A DNA stretch of 64,000 bases. Source: Comamonadaceae bacterium 2FH (GTDB lineage: Bacteria > Pseudomonadota > Gammaproteobacteria > Burkholderiales > Burkholderiaceae_C). The position numbers and the translations under genes are program-made. The notes beneath the pieces are model-generated. The model did not search any database. It was not told the DNA's origin and saw nothing but the letters and a program-made list of their open reading frames with translations. Where the stretch lies: positions 1-64,000 of the forward strand of contig SCMQ01000001.1 of NCBI GenBank assembly GCA_005503335.1. Direction: 5' to 3'. This document shows positions 9,408-19,517 of the stretch, piece by piece. Positions within the stretch are counted from its first letter, which is position 1. The number at the start of each line of letters is the position of its first letter.

Positions 9408-12400
9408 TCAGCCGCCGGACAACTCGACCAGCAGCGCCTTGGCCTCTTGCAGGTCCGGCGTGTTGAAGCCCTCGGTGAACGCCTGGTAGACCTCGTCCAG
9501 CATCGCGCGCGCCTCGGCCGGCTTGCCTTGCCGCTGCCAGAGCCGCGCCAGGCTCGTCGACGCGCGCAGTTGCAGCGACTTCGCGCCTTGGCGCTTGGCG
9601 ACCGCGATCGCCTGCGCGAAGCAGGCCTCGGCTTCGTCACTGCGGCCGTCTTCTTGCCCCTCGCCGACCACTCGCAGCAGCATCAGCTCGCCCCGCAGCC
9701 GGTACAGCTCGGCCTCGTACGCGCGCTCCTGGGTCCGCTCCATCACCTCCAGCGCCTCGTCCAGTGTTCTGAGCCCGGCCTCGGCCTGTCCCGCCTTGCC
9801 ATAGGCCTCGGCCAGCAGCGTCAGGAAATGCGTGCGCCGAAGCTCGGCGCCGGTGGCCTGGTAGGCGCTCAGGCCCTGCTGCATCTTCTCGATGCCTTCT
9901 GCCGCGCGTCCCCGTGCGGCCAGTGCCCAGCCGGAGAGGATGGTGCCCCAAGCCAAGATGAACGGAAGGCCGTGCTCGGTCGCCAGGGCCAGGAGTGCTG
10001 TCGTGAGCTGGTCGGTCGTCTGCGCCTCGCGGCGCTGCAGATGAAGCTCGGCCGCGAAAATCAGGGCAGTGGCCGAAGCAGGGGGGTGGGAAAGGGTCTG
10101 AGCCAGGACGAGCATCTCCTGGCTGCGCGCGAGGGCTTGATCCGGAAAGCCGAGCAGCCACAGGTCCAGGGCCAAGATGGCCAGCCCCGCCACGCCGGGC
10201 TCCGATCCGGAGAAGAAGGCAGGCGAGTCGTGCTGCCTAGGGTCATAGAGGGCCAAGGCCTGCTCCAGCTGGGCGCGGGCAGCGTCGAGCTCGCCGAGAC
10301 TGAACAGAGTGGCCCCCATCGCGCGATGGGTTGTGGCCAGCAACGCAGGGTCTTGCGCCTCCTGGGCCAGTGCAAGGAGTTGCTCCCCCAACTCGCGTGC
10401 GTTCAGCAGCTCACCGCGGACTTGATAAAACGTGCGCAGCCCCATCAGGGAGGGGAAGATCTGGCTCGTTTCCCCGAGCTGGCGGCACAGCATCAACGCG
10501 CGCGTATAGGTCGCCTCCACCTCCGGGGCGGCGAGCCCCTTGGTGGCCATCCAGGCCGGACCGAGAGTGAGCTGCAGCTCGAGCTCCTGCCGTACCCGCT
10601 CGGGCGTAGCGGGCAGGGTCTCGAGCAGGCCCAGGGCCGCCGTGAGGTGGGCCACCGCTTCGGCATCGGCGGAGCGCTGCACCGCCTGGCGTCCGGCGCA
10701 GTGCAGGAATTTCACTGCCTTCGGCGCGTTGCCGCTGCGGCTGAAGTGGTGGGCCAGCTCGCTGCAGTGCTCTTCGAGCCGGTCTTTGTGCAGGGCCTCG
10801 ATGGCCTGGGCCGTGCGCTCGTGCAGCGCGCGGCGCCGCTCGATCAGCAGCGAGCCGTAGCTCACCTCCTGGGTCAGTCCGTGCTTGAAGCTGTACTCCA
10901 CTTCCGGAAACGCCGGTTGCTCGTAGATGAACTCCCCGGCCTGCAGCCGCGCCAGCAGGCTCTTGAGCTGTTCCTCGGGCTGCTCAACCACGCGCGCGAC
11001 CAGGCTCCAGGTAAATGCCTTGCCGATCACGGCCAGGGTCTGCAGCAGCGCCTTCTCGGCCGGCTCCAACCGGTCGATGCGGGCGGCGAGAACGCCTTGC
11101 ACCGTGGTCGGGATGTGCAGAGCGGTCGGGATCTTCTCAAGACGGTAATGCCCGCGCTCGCCGCGCAGCGCCCCCTCCTCGACCAGTGTCTGTACCAGCT
11201 CCTCGATGAAGAAGGGGTTGCCTTCGGTCTGCTGCAGGATCCGCTGCTCGAGCGGGGCCAGCCCCGTGTCCGCGCCCAGCAGCTCGTGCAGAAGCTCCCG
11301 GGCCTCGGCTTCGCCCAAGGGATCGAGTCGAAGCTGGGTGTAGTAGCTCTTGTTCCCCCAATCGTGGCGGTACTCGGGCCGGTAGTTGACCAGCAGCAGG
11401 ATGCGGGCGTTGGCCAAGCCCTCGCCGAGAAAGCCGAGGAAGGCCTCGGTCTCGCTGTCCAGCCACTGCAGGTCCTCGACGATCAGCTCGAGCGGTTGGG
11501 CCAGGCTCTCGCGCACCAGCAGTCGCTTGACCGCCTCGAAGCTGCGCTGGCGGCGGATCTGCGGGTTCATCTGCGCCAGGGCCGAGCCCGGCTCGGCGAT
11601 CCCCAGCAGCTGGGACAGGTAAGGCAGGCTGTCTTCCAGCGCGCGGTCCAGGGTCAGCAGCTTGCCGGTGAGCTTCTCGCGCCGCCTGCGCTCGTCGTCC
11701 TGCGCGGTGATCTGGCAGTAGTTCTTCAGCAGCTCGATCAGTGGCAGATAGGGATAGGCCTTGCCGTGCGAGACCGAGAAGGTCTCCAGCACCATGGCCT
11801 CGCGCGGCGCGAGCAGCCTGAACTCGTGGAACAGGCGCGACTTGCCGACACCCGGTTCGCCGACCACGCCCACGATCTGGCCATGCCCGGCATGCGCGCG
11901 CGCGCGCGCCTCGCGCAGCTGCTCGAGTTCGCGCGTGCGGCCGACGAAATGCGCCAGCCCGCGGCTGCCTGCCACCTGCAGCCGGGTGCGCAGCGGGCCC
12001 AGGCCCAGGACCTCGAAGATGGGCAGGGGCTCGGTGAGCCCCTTGATCGGCGTCGCGCCGAGCGGCTTGAACGCGAAATAGCCCTCGCTCAGCTTGTGCG
12101 TGTCTTCGCTCGCAACGATGGAGCCGGGCACCGCGATGCCCTCCATGCGCGAAGCGATGTGGATCGAGTTTCCCACCGGGTCGTAGTCGACGTGCAGGTC
12201 GTCGGTGCGGATGGCGCGCACCACGACTTCGCCCGAGTTGACGCCGACGCGGATCTGCAGCGCGATGCCCTGGGCCTGGCGCACGCCGTCGGCGTAGCGG
12301 CGCATGTCCTCCTGCATGCGCAGCGCCGCCAGCAGGGCGCGCTGCGCATGGTCCTCGTGCGCGATCGGCGCGCCGAACAGGGCCAGGATGCCGTCGCCCA

Positions 12401-12827
12401 TGGACTTGGCCACATAGCCCTCGTAGTGGTGCACGGCGTCCATCATCAGTGCCAGCACCGGGTCGATCAGGCGGCGCGCGTCTTCGGGGTCGAGGTCCTG
12501 GATCAGCGCGGTCGAGCCGGCCATGTCGGCGAACAGCGCGGTGATGGTCTTGCGCTCGCCGTCCGTCGCGCCGCGCGCAGCCATCGCGGCCTGCGCGGCG
12601 CGGATGCGCTCGGCCAGATGGGGCGGGGTGTAATCGATGGGAGCGCTGGCCGCAGGCGCTGCGCCGGGTGGCGTCCCGCCCAACGCTGCGCCGCATTCGC
12701 TACAGAACTTGGCGCTCGGGCCGGCCTCGTGTCCGCAGGCCGGGCAGACACGCGCCAGCCTGGCGCCGCATTCCTCGCAGAACTTGGCGCCCGCCGGATT
12801 CTCGAACCCACAGCTGATGCAGCGCAT
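9408..12827 (-). CDS. zinc-ribbon / class III adenylate cyclase / AAA-type ATPase / TPR regulator
   Basis: This 1139-aa soluble protein has four parts. Residues 1-50 form two zinc-ribbon pairs (CISCGFENPAGAKFCEECG and CPACGHEAGPSAKFCSECG). Residues about 95-290 are a class III nucleotide cyclase domain with metal Asp residues in LFADMAGST and KSMGDGILALFG, and GNSIHIASRM supplying the Asn and Arg expected in active enzymes. A P-loop ATPase follows (GVVGEPGVGKSRL near residue 325, then LIVEDLQWLDSET). The C-terminal half consists of helical TPR-like repeats. This layout is known from large bacterial adenylate/guanylate cyclases with a STAND-like ATPase. The ATG is preceded by AAGGTGGGG. Activity and signal are inferred. 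No target gene is adjacent; it marks the end of the conserved block. Confidence 0.85.
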   Translation of the reverse strand: MRCISCGFENPAGAKFCEECGARLARVCPACGHEAGPSAKFCSECGAALGGTPPGAAPAASAPIDYTPPHLAERIRAAQAAMAARGATDGERKTITALFADMAGSTALIQDLDPEDARRLIDPVLALMMDAVHHYEGYVAKSMGDGILALFGAPIAHEDHAQRALLAALRMQEDMRRYADGVRQAQGIALQIRVGVNSGEVVVRAIRTDDLHVDYDPVGNSIHIASRMEGIAVPGSIVASEDTHKLSEGYFAFKPLGATPIKGLTEPLPIFEVLGLGPLRTRLQVAGSRGLAHFVGRTRELEQLREARARAHAGHGQIVGVVGEPGVGKSRLFHEFRLLAPREAMVLETFSVSHGKAYPYLPLIELLKNYCQITAQDDERRRREKLTGKLLTLDRALEDSLPYLSQLLGIAEPGSALAQMNPQIRRQRSFEAVKRLLVRESLAQPLELIVEDLQWLDSETEAFLGFLGEGLANARILLLVNYRPEYRHDWGNKSYYTQLRLDPLGEAEARELLHELLGADTGLAPLEQRILQQTEGNPFFIEELVQTLVEEGALRGERGHYRLEKIPTALHIPTTVQGVLAARIDRLEPAEKALLQTLAVIGKAFTWSLVARVVEQPEEQLKSLLARLQAGEFIYEQPAFPEVEYSFKHGLTQEVSYGSLLIERRRALHERTAQAIEALHKDRLEEHCSELAHHFSRSGNAPKAVKFLHCAGRQAVQRSADAEAVAHLTAALGLLETLPATPERVRQELELQLTLGPAWMATKGLAAPEVEATYTRALMLCRQLGETSQIFPSLMGLRTFYQVRGELLNARELGEQLLALAQEAQDPALLATTHRAMGATLFSLGELDAARAQLEQALALYDPRQHDSPAFFSGSEPGVAGLAILALDLWLLGFPDQALARSQEMLVLAQTLSHPPASATALIFAAELHLQRREAQTTDQLTTALLALATEHGLPFILAWGTILSGWALAARGRAAEGIEKMQQGLSAYQATGAELRRTHFLTLLAEAYGKAGQAEAGLRTLDEALEVMERTQERAYEAELYRLRGELMLLRVVGEGQEDGRSDEAEACFAQAIAVAKRQGAKSLQLRASTSLARLWQRQGKPAEARAMLDEVYQAFTEGFNTPDLQEAKALLVELSGG

Positions 12828-12968
12828 CGCCCCACCTTCGTCTTCGCCCGCTCGAGAGGCTCAACAGTCATCGAATCTTATCAAGGCGGGCGTTCTGGCG
12901 CCTGCATCAGCCACAAGTCGTGGGGCCGCTCTTGTGTCCCCGAACGCGGCAGATGCTCGGTCGCACAG

Positions 12969-13895
12969 CTATTGGCTACGCGATTCGATTCGAAGCGCAT
13001 CGAGGAAATGTGAGGTCAGAGCCCCGGTTCGATCAGCTTCCCAGATCGCACCGATGTCCGGAGATGGGATGCTGGGCACCAGCGGTACATGATCTATGAG
13101 CCCAAGCGGACGGTAAAGCTGGACTTCGGAGCTCGAGAGGATCGACACGTAGTTCCTTTCGCCCATCAGAAGTTGCACGCGAAGGGACGAGTTCGCCTCG
13201 ACGCATGGAACAGGGGGAGTCAGGTGCTGCGCGGCGAATGCCGCGTCGAAGATATCGCGCATGACAGATCCGACCGGCGGCAGAATCCATGGGTAGTCTA
13301 TTGTGTCTTCCCACCGGGGAGATCCGCACTGCAAGGACGGGTGCCCCCGCCGGGCGACCACCTGCACACTGTCGGAGATCAGCGCTTCTGTGGCAAAGCC
13401 CGATCCGAGCGCTTGCGCCGCGAGGGCCCCGATAATGACGTCGACTTCCCTTCTCGCCAACATCTCCAGCAGTTGCGGAAGCGGGGCCTCCACGACGGAG
13501 ACGAACACGCCTGGCCGGTCTTGCTGAAGGCGAGCGATAGCCTTTGGAAGCAAAACACGGGGGAGTCCCGTGCCGACATGCAGGCGGCCTTGCAAACCAG
13601 CCTGCACCGCTCTCAGGTCCGCGTCGGCATGCTGGACATCCCCAAGCATCCGTGCGGCGTGTCCACGCAGCACTTCTCCCTCCCGAGTCAGCTCGAGCCG
13701 GCGACCGCGCAGGAACAATGGGCGGCCCACGACATCCTCGAGATCGGACAGCCAATGAGATAAGGCGGGTTGCGTCATGTGGAGCTGGGCCGCTGCTGCA
13801 GTGAGGCTGCCCGTGTCGTGGACCGCCAAAAACACCTCGAGGTGCCTCAACTTCAACCGGCGTGCCCATGGAATACCGTCAAGGATGCTTGCCAT
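12969..13895 (-). CDS. LysR-family regulator, divergent from Bug-GMC operon
   Basis: This 308-aa protein has an N-terminal winged helix-turn-helix (LRHLEVFLAVHDTGSLTAAA, then HMTQPALSHWLSDLE) and a C-terminal LysR substrate-binding domain (LHVGTGLPRVLLPKAIARLQ onward). It is transcribed away from the Bug and GMC oxidoreductase genes at 14065-16734, with about 170 bp between the starts, which is the classical layout for a LysR regulator controlling its divergent neighbour. The effector is probably a carboxylate imported through that Bug protein; this is inference. Confidence 0.9.
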   Translation of the reverse strand: MASILDGIPWARRLKLRHLEVFLAVHDTGSLTAAAAQLHMTQPALSHWLSDLEDVVGRPLFLRGRRLELTREGEVLRGHAARMLGDVQHADADLRAVQAGLQGRLHVGTGLPRVLLPKAIARLQQDRPGVFVSVVEAPLPQLLEMLARREVDVIIGALAAQALGSGFATEALISDSVQVVARRGHPSLQCGSPRWEDTIDYPWILPPVGSVMRDIFDAAFAAQHLTPPVPCVEANSSLRVQLLMGERNYVSILSSSEVQLYRPLGLIDHVPLVPSIPSPDIGAIWEADRTGALTSHFLDALRIESRSQ

Positions 13896-14064
13896 GCGCT
13901 TTTACCTATGGATTCCTCAATTCTATTCATTTGCGTCAGGGGGGCTCGGACCACCAGAATTCCCGGGTCGTCTCTGCGCAGTGCGTGTCATGCAGGAGCG
14001 ATATGGCGCTTGGCAGAGCAAGCGCTCCAGGGAAACATCCTTTCTTCCAACCACAGGAGACAAC

Positions 14065-15039
14065 ATGTCGATAAAAAACATCACGAGACGTACTTTCACC
14101 GCGCTGGCTTGCGGCGTGGCGGCCAGCGCTGCCATTGCGGCCGACCCTTATCCATCACGCCCCATTCGCATCGTGGTGTGCACTGCACCAGGCGGCGCGA
14201 CCGACATCACCACACGCCTGGTCGCGCAGAAGATGAGCGAGAAGCTGGGCCAGCCCGTGATCGTCGACAACCGCCCTGGCGCCGACACGCTCGTGGGTAT
14301 CCTCCACGTCCGGGACCAGCCCGCGGACGGCTATACGATCCTGGCTCAGTCGCTGAACTTCTCCACGTTGCCGTACATCAAGAAGAACCCGGGTTATTCC
14401 CCGGCTGACTTCACGGGCGTCGGGATGATGTCGCGCATTCCTTTCATTTTCCTTGTCGGGGGAGATGAGCCGGTGCGAAGCGTGGCGGACTATGTCGCCT
14501 ACGCTCGGAAAGAGAAAGGCAAGCTCAGCTACGGCCATGGTGGCGTGGCCGGTGCCCCGCACATTGCCGGCGAGCTTTTTAAGCGCGCCTACGGGCTGGA
14601 CGACGTGTTGGCCGTTCCTTACAAGGGTAACGGCGCCGTGATGCCGGACCTCATGGCCGGCCGCGTTTCCTATTTCTTCGATGCCTATGTCAGCAGCGGC
14701 GGCCACGTGGCCTCCGGAAAGATGAAGGCCCTCGCCGTCACGGCCCCGCAGCGCTTGCCTACGCTGCCGAATGTTCCGACTTTCCGAGAACTGGGCGTCG
14801 ACTTCACCTACAGCGTATGGCTGGGCCTGCTCGCGAAGAACGGTACGCCGCCGGAAGTGATCAACAAGCTGTCCGAGGCCGTTCGCTATGCCTTGAATAG
14901 CAAAGAGGTGGGCGATCGCCTCCGTGCAGATGGCTCCGACACCAGCTTCATGCCGTCGAAGGAGTTCACCGAATACCTTGCACGGGAATACGCCGACATG
15001 GCCAAGACAGCGGCGGATCTCAAGTTCACCAAGGAGTAA
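14065..15039 (+). CDS. Bug/TctC family tripartite tricarboxylate receptor (Bug 1)
   Basis: This 324-aa periplasmic solute-binding protein has a signal peptide with a twin-arginine-like motif (ITRRTFTALACG) and the cleavage region AIAADPYPSRP. The Bug fold is shown by PIRIVVCTAPGG near the mature N-terminus, VIVDNRPGADT, PADGYTI and VPYKGNGAVMPDLMAG. CAGGAGAC lies just before the chosen ATG. Family members bind carboxylates for TctAB transporters or two-component sensing. It is closest in wording to Bug 6 at 31341-32312. The next gene, a GMC oxidoreductase, is probably co-transcribed, with a hairpin between. Confidence 0.93.
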   Translation: MSIKNITRRTFTALACGVAASAAIAADPYPSRPIRIVVCTAPGGATDITTRLVAQKMSEKLGQPVIVDNRPGADTLVGILHVRDQPADGYTILAQSLNFSTLPYIKKNPGYSPADFTGVGMMSRIPFIFLVGGDEPVRSVADYVAYARKEKGKLSYGHGGVAGAPHIAGELFKRAYGLDDVLAVPYKGNGAVMPDLMAGRVSYFFDAYVSSGGHVASGKMKALAVTAPQRLPTLPNVPTFRELGVDFTYSVWLGLLAKNGTPPEVINKLSEAVRYALNSKEVGDRLRADGSDTSFMPSKEFTEYLAREYADMAKTAADLKFTKE

Positions 15040-15068
15040 GGCAGGGCCCCCCGCTTCGATCACCCAGC

Positions 15069-15090
15069 GCCGGCCTGCACCCAGGCCGGC
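15069..15090 (+). other. intercistronic hairpin between Bug 1 and GMC gene
   Basis: GCCGGCCT (15069-15076) pairs perfectly with AGGCCGGC (15083-15090) around a six-base loop. There is no T-run, so it is more likely an mRNA-stabilising or processing element giving unequal expression of binding protein and enzyme than a full terminator. Confidence 0.5.
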
Positions 15091-15120
15091 GACGAAACAG
15101 CACATAAGAGTTCTTGCACG

Positions 15121-16734
15121 TTGGAAACTTACGACTACATCATCATCGGCGCCGGTTCGGCTGGGTGCGTACTGGCCCGTCGGCTGTCGGACAACGCCGG
15201 CTTCAAGGTTCTCTTGCTGGAAGCAGGGCCACCTGCGGACAAGTTCTGGGTCAGAACACCTGCAGGGATGGCGAAACTTTATTTCCACAAGCACCTGAAC
15301 TGGAACTATTTCACCGAGCCCATGCCGGAGCTGCACGACCGCAGGATGTACTGGCCGCGCGGCAAGGGGCTGGGGGGATCGAGTTCCATCAACGGCATGG
15401 TCTATATCCGAGGGCATCGCAAGGACTTTGATACCTGGAGTAGCCTGGGAAATCCGGGGTGGGGATTCGAAGACGTTCTGCCGTACTTCAAGCGGATGGA
15501 GCACAACGAAAGAGGTTCTGACGACTACCGTGGGACGGGAGGCCCATTGTGGATCAGCGACCCGGTGATCCGTCACCCGGCCTCGGTTGATTTTGTGGAA
15601 TCCGCCGTCCGTCTGGGAATAGCGCGCACCGAGGACCTGAATGGCGAACTGCACGACGGCGTGGGATTCATGCAGCACAACATTCGCAAGGGACGACGTC
15701 ACTCAGCGTACATGGCGTATGTGGAGCCGGTGTTGAAAAGACCCAATCTCACCGTTCGGACAGGTTCGAGCGTACAGCGCATCCTCTTCGAAGAAAGGCA
15801 AGCGGTCGGCGTAGAAGTGATCGAATCCGGCGAGCGCCGGGTTATCTGCGCCAATCGGGAGGTGATCGTGTCTGCGGGCGCACTGAACTCACCGCAGGTG
15901 CTGATGCTCTCCGGCATCGGCCCGGCGGCGGAGTTGCAGCGACACGGAATCGTTCCCATCGTCGATTCACCCGGCGTGGGCCGCAATCTCCAAGACCATT
16001 TTTACGTGCACACGAGTTTCCGCGCCACCCCGGAAAGCTCGTACAACCATGAAATCCGTGGCCTGCGGAAGTACTGGCAGGGCTTGCGTTACCTGTTGAC
16101 GAAGACTGGGTACCTTGCCTTGGGGTCTTCTCAAGTCGCTGCCTTCGTGAAGAGCCGACCGGAGGAGGACTATGCGGATCTTCAGATCAGCTTCAGACCG
16201 ATGTCGTTCACCTACCATGGGAACGGTGTCGTCGAGGTAGACCGCGAGCCATCGATTGCAGCGTCTGTTTACAAGTTGCGTCCGGCGGCGAGCGGAACCC
16301 TTACTCTTCGCTCGCCTGATCCATCCCAGCCTCCTGTGATCCAGCCCGAGTTCTTGACACATCCGGAAGATGTCAATGCCGTGATTGCGGGCATCCGACA
16401 GATTCGCCAAATTCTGGCGACAGAGCCGCTGGCCTCTCGGGTCATCGAGGAAGTCATGCCAGGTTGTTCCGTGCAGACCGACGAACAACTTCTGGAGTAC
16501 ATGCGGGCACATGGAAACTCTGCGATGCATCCTGCGGGCACCTGCAAAATGGGGCGGGACCCCATGGCGGTAGTCGACGAGCGACTGCGTGTCAGGGGTG
16601 TCGACCGGCTCCGCGTCGTCGATGCATCGATCATGCCGCACGTGACTTCCGGAAACACGAATGCCCCGACGATGATGATCGGCGAGAAGGGCGCAGACAT
16701 GATCGCGGAGGATGCCATCGCGCGCCGTCAATGA
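15121..16734 (+). CDS. GMC-family FAD oxidoreductase (choline dehydrogenase-like) 1
   Basis: This 537-aa flavoenzyme would oxidise a primary alcohol to an aldehyde. The FAD-binding GxGxxG is [13 protein letters not shown] at the N-terminus. GMC signature 1 is [20 protein letters not shown] and signature 2 is [18 protein letters not shown]. The C-terminal active-site region contains [14 protein letters not shown] (His) and [18 protein letters not shown] (His-Asn pair position). The only start before homology begins is TTG at 15121, with weak AAGAG upstream. It is a close paralogue of the GMC gene at 37490-39097. It follows Bug 1 and is followed by a transposase remnant. The substrate is unknown. 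Confidence 0.9.
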   Translation: METYDYIIIGAGSAGCVLARRLSDNAGFKVLLLEAGPPADKFWVRTPAGMAKLYFHKHLNWNYFTEPMPELHDRRMYWPRGKGLGGSSSINGMVYIRGHRKDFDTWSSLGNPGWGFEDVLPYFKRMEHNERGSDDYRGTGGPLWISDPVIRHPASVDFVESAVRLGIARTEDLNGELHDGVGFMQHNIRKGRRHSAYMAYVEPVLKRPNLTVRTGSSVQRILFEERQAVGVEVIESGERRVICANREVIVSAGALNSPQVLMLSGIGPAAELQRHGIVPIVDSPGVGRNLQDHFYVHTSFRATPESSYNHEIRGLRKYWQGLRYLLTKTGYLALGSSQVAAFVKSRPEEDYADLQISFRPMSFTYHGNGVVEVDREPSIAASVYKLRPAASGTLTLRSPDPSQPPVIQPEFLTHPEDVNAVIAGIRQIRQILATEPLASRVIEEVMPGCSVQTDEQLLEYMRAHGNSAMHPAGTCKMGRDPMAVVDERLRVRGVDRLRVVDASIMPHVTSGNTNAPTMMIGEKGADMIAEDAIARRQ

Positions 16735-16770
16735 AGGCATGAAAGTGGCAGGATTCACGCTGGAGTCGGA

Positions 16771-16945
16771 GGTGCACACGAACGCGGTATCTGTCTGGTC
16801 CAGCTCCAGCCCGGACGGCCGATGCAGAACGGCTGGATCGAGAGCTTCGAGGGGAAGTGCCGCGGCGTGCGTCTCAACGAGCAGTGGCTCAAGATCTTGA
16901 CGAGGCACGCTGCGCCGCGGCCACTTGGCGATAGAACTGCAGCGA
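16771..16945 (+). pseudogene. IS3-family transposase (OrfB integrase core) remnant
   Basis: The plus strand encodes LVQLQPGRPMQNGWIESFEG followed by KCRGVRLNEQWL, the C-terminal DDE/integrase signature of IS3-group transposases (family pattern PGKPxQNxxIESFNGxxRDExLNExWF). After a frame change at about 16890 it continues DLDEARCAAATWR and then hits TAG. No start, no OrfA and no terminal repeats are seen. It fills the gap between the GMC gene and the convergent aldehyde dehydrogenase gene (16735-17047); the remainder of that gap shows nothing recognisable. Confidence 0.7.
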
Positions 16946-17047
16946 GGTCGGGCCTCGCTGCGCGAGGCCCTGGACGCCAAGAAGATGGGCAACCTGCGTT
17001 CAAAGACCGAGCCAACGCAGTCGGACCTGCCCGCGCTCCCTGAACGA

Positions 17048-18553
17048 CTAGGCGTAGAGATTCGGGAACTGCCCTGTAGTGCTGATCATTGTGGTTCGAT
17101 TCTCCAAGAATGGAGCCAGAGCGTCGATGCCCATCTCGCGGTCCCACCCGCTGGCCTTGAAGCCGCCGTAGGGCGCCGACCAGCGCGTCGCGTTGTAGGT
17201 ATTGACCCATACCATGCCAGCCTCGATGCGCTGGGATACGCGCAGCGCGCGGCCCACGTCGCGCGTCCACAGCCCTGCCGTCAATCCGAATGGCGTGTCG
17301 TTGGCGATGGCAATCGCCTCTTCCTCCCCGTCGAACGGGATCATCGAGGCCACCGGGCCAAAGATCTCCTCGCGGGCGATGCGCATCTGGTTGTTGACGC
17401 CAGCAAACACGGTAGGTTCGACGAAATAGCCATTGGCGAGCTCAGCGGTTTCAATGCGCCGTCCGCCAGTCACGAGTTCGGCGCCATCGTTCTTGCCGAT
17501 CTCCACATAGGACAAAGTCTTCTTCAGCTGAGCCTCGTTCGCCTGCGGACCCATGCGCGAGGCCTCGTCGAGCGGCATGCCCACGCGCACCGTCTTGGCA
17601 CGCTCGCGGAACATGTCGACGACGCGGTCGTAGATGGGTCGCTCGACCAACACCCGAGATCCCAGCGCGCAGCTCTGACCGCAGTTCCGCCACGCCATCG
17701 CGGTGGCGGCATTGACGGCCTGTTCGAGATCAGCGTCAGCGAAAAGGATGTGCGGTGCCTTGCCACCCAGCTCGAAGCTGAAGCGTTTGAGCGTTTCGAT
17801 GCCGCCATGCAGCATCTTCTTGGCGGTGCCTCCCTCGCCTGTGAACGTGATCCTGCTGACGTCCGGGTGCTGGACGAGGTGCGCGCCCGCGCTGTGACCG
17901 TAGCCAGGCACCACATTGAACACGCCGGGCGGGAAGCCGGCTTCGTGAGCCAGGCGCGCCAGCTCCAGCGCCGTTACAGAAGTGTGCTCGGACGGTTTCA
18001 GGATCACCGGGCAGCCGGCGGCAAGAGCCGGGCCAATCTTCACGCAGGTCGTGAACAGTGGCACGTTCCACGGCGTGATGGCGCCGACCACGCCAATGGG
18101 CTCCATGGTCGTGAAGACGTGCATGCTGTCGTCGATCGGAATCGTGCGACCCTGTGCCTTGTCGGCGAGCGAGGCAAACCATTGGTAGTACTGCGCCTGT
18201 GCCGCGATGCTGACGCGCAGGTCGCGGATGACGCCACCGCAGTCGCGCGCTTCCAGCACGGACAGTTCGGGCACCGCGTCGCGAAACAGGTCGGCGAAGC
18301 GGCGCAGCAGCGCGGCGCGCTCATGTCCCGGCATGCGCCGCCAGGGACCCTGGAAAGCCTGCCGCGCAGCGGCAACGGCTCGGTTGATATCCTCGACCCC
18401 TCCCATCGGCACAACGGCCCAAGGGCGACCGGTCGCAGGATCGATGCTCTCGGCAAGACCACCGTCAATGGGCTTGACCCATTCGCCCCCGATGTAGAGG
18501 TGCTCGTAACGATGCAAGGCGGCGTTCGAAGAATATTGAGTTGCGATATCCAT
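17048..18553 (-). CDS. NAD(P)-dependent aldehyde dehydrogenase
   Basis: This 501-aa ALDH-superfamily enzyme oxidises an aldehyde to its acid. It shows the cofactor-binding PWNVPLFT and ILKPSEHTSVTALEL, ITFTGEGGTAKKML, the general-base Glu in FSFELGGKAPHIL, and the nucleophilic Cys in NCGQSCALGSRV near residue 300. AAAGGAGAAG precedes the ATG. It is the last gene of a minus-strand set Bug 2, SDR, ALDH. With the SDR it could turn an alcohol into an acid in two steps, although the order and substrate are inferred. Confidence 0.93.
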   Translation of the reverse strand: MDIATQYSSNAALHRYEHLYIGGEWVKPIDGGLAESIDPATGRPWAVVPMGGVEDINRAVAAARQAFQGPWRRMPGHERAALLRRFADLFRDAVPELSVLEARDCGGVIRDLRVSIAAQAQYYQWFASLADKAQGRTIPIDDSMHVFTTMEPIGVVGAITPWNVPLFTTCVKIGPALAAGCPVILKPSEHTSVTALELARLAHEAGFPPGVFNVVPGYGHSAGAHLVQHPDVSRITFTGEGGTAKKMLHGGIETLKRFSFELGGKAPHILFADADLEQAVNAATAMAWRNCGQSCALGSRVLVERPIYDRVVDMFRERAKTVRVGMPLDEASRMGPQANEAQLKKTLSYVEIGKNDGAELVTGGRRIETAELANGYFVEPTVFAGVNNQMRIAREEIFGPVASMIPFDGEEEAIAIANDTPFGLTAGLWTRDVGRALRVSQRIEAGMVWVNTYNATRWSAPYGGFKASGWDREMGIDALAPFLENRTTMISTTGQFPNLYA

Positions 18554-18752
18554 GGACGACTTCTCCTTTGCTGGATTTTTCTGTGAAACCCGAACTGCAG
18601 CGAATGGAGGCCATTCGCTCAGCGGTTGCTAAATTTGCTCTTGTATCGGATGGGCCAGTAACCAAGCCCATCCCATTACAGTCATGACACGCCGTCCATG
18701 CGTTCCAGCGCGCACCTAGGCAGCTTGTCTACTCCACGACGGGGCAGTGGGC

Positions 18753-19517
18753 TCAGCCAGCCATATATCCGCCATCCACGGTGAATGCTTGCCCGGTCGC
18801 ATAGGAAGCCCTGTCCGAGAGCAGCCAGCAAACCATCTCGGCGATTTCCTTCGGATCGGCCAGGCGCTTGAATGGTATGCGTGCAAGGATCTGATCGCCT
18901 CTGCGCGTCATGGCATCCTTTAGCAGATCCGTATCGACATATCCCGGGCAAATGGCATTCAATCGAATCTTGGGCGCGTACTCCAAGGCTGCCGTCTTCG
19001 TCATACCGACGACGCCATGCTTGCTGGCCGCATAACCCGATGTGGTAGGGAATCCTGCAATGCCTGCGAGCGAGGCGGTATTGACGATAGAGCCACCTCC
19101 GTGTTCAAGCATATGCTGAATTTGTTCGCGCATGCACAGCCAAGTGCCCTTCAGATTGACCGTGACAACACGGTCGAATGCATCTTCTTCCCAGTCCGCG
19201 CTGAAGCGGCCACCTTGACCAACATGCCCCCCAGCAATACCTGCATTGTTGAAGGCGCCGTCCAAACGATGAAATGCGCGAACGGCCGAATTGACCATCG
19301 CCTTGACCTCTTCGGTTTTGGTCAGGTCGGCCACAAGCGAGATCGCTTCTCCACCAATAGAGCGGATGAGCTCGGCAGTCTCAGCTGCACCCTTGTCATT
19401 AACGTCCGCCACGGCCACTCGGGCTCCCTCTTGGGCGAAAAGTAAAGCCGCTTGCCGGCCAATACCGCCTGCAGCGCCTGTGACCAATACCGATTTTCCC
19501 TCAAGCATCCGGCTCAT
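18753..19517 (-). CDS. short-chain dehydrogenase/reductase (SDR)
   Basis: This 254-aa classical SDR has the NAD(P) motif VLVTGAAGGIGRQ, NNAGIAGG, catalytic Ser in VNTASLAGI, and YAASKHGVVG (Tyr-x3-Lys), ending in FTVDGGYMAG. AAAGGTGG lies 8 bp before the ATG at 19517, so that start is preferred to the upstream GTG at 19529. It lies between Bug 2 and the aldehyde dehydrogenase gene on the same strand and probably oxidises a secondary or primary alcohol in the same pathway. Confidence 0.92.
   Translation of the reverse strand: MSRMLEGKSVLVTGAAGGIGRQAALLFAQEGARVAVADVNDKGAAETAELIRSIGGEAISLVADLTKTEEVKAMVNSAVRAFHRLDGAFNNAGIAGGHVGQGGRFSADWEEDAFDRVVTVNLKGTWLCMREQIQHMLEHGGGSIVNTASLAGIAGFPTTSGYAASKHGVVGMTKTAALEYAPKIRLNAICPGYVDTDLLKDAMTRRGDQILARIPFKRLADPKEIAEMVCWLLSDRASYATGQAFTVDGGYMAG

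Noticed and set aside
9189-13013. 1274-residue plus-strand open frame
   Set aside because: Antisense to the cyclase gene; composition is repetitive Leu/Gln/Arg and no domain is visible.
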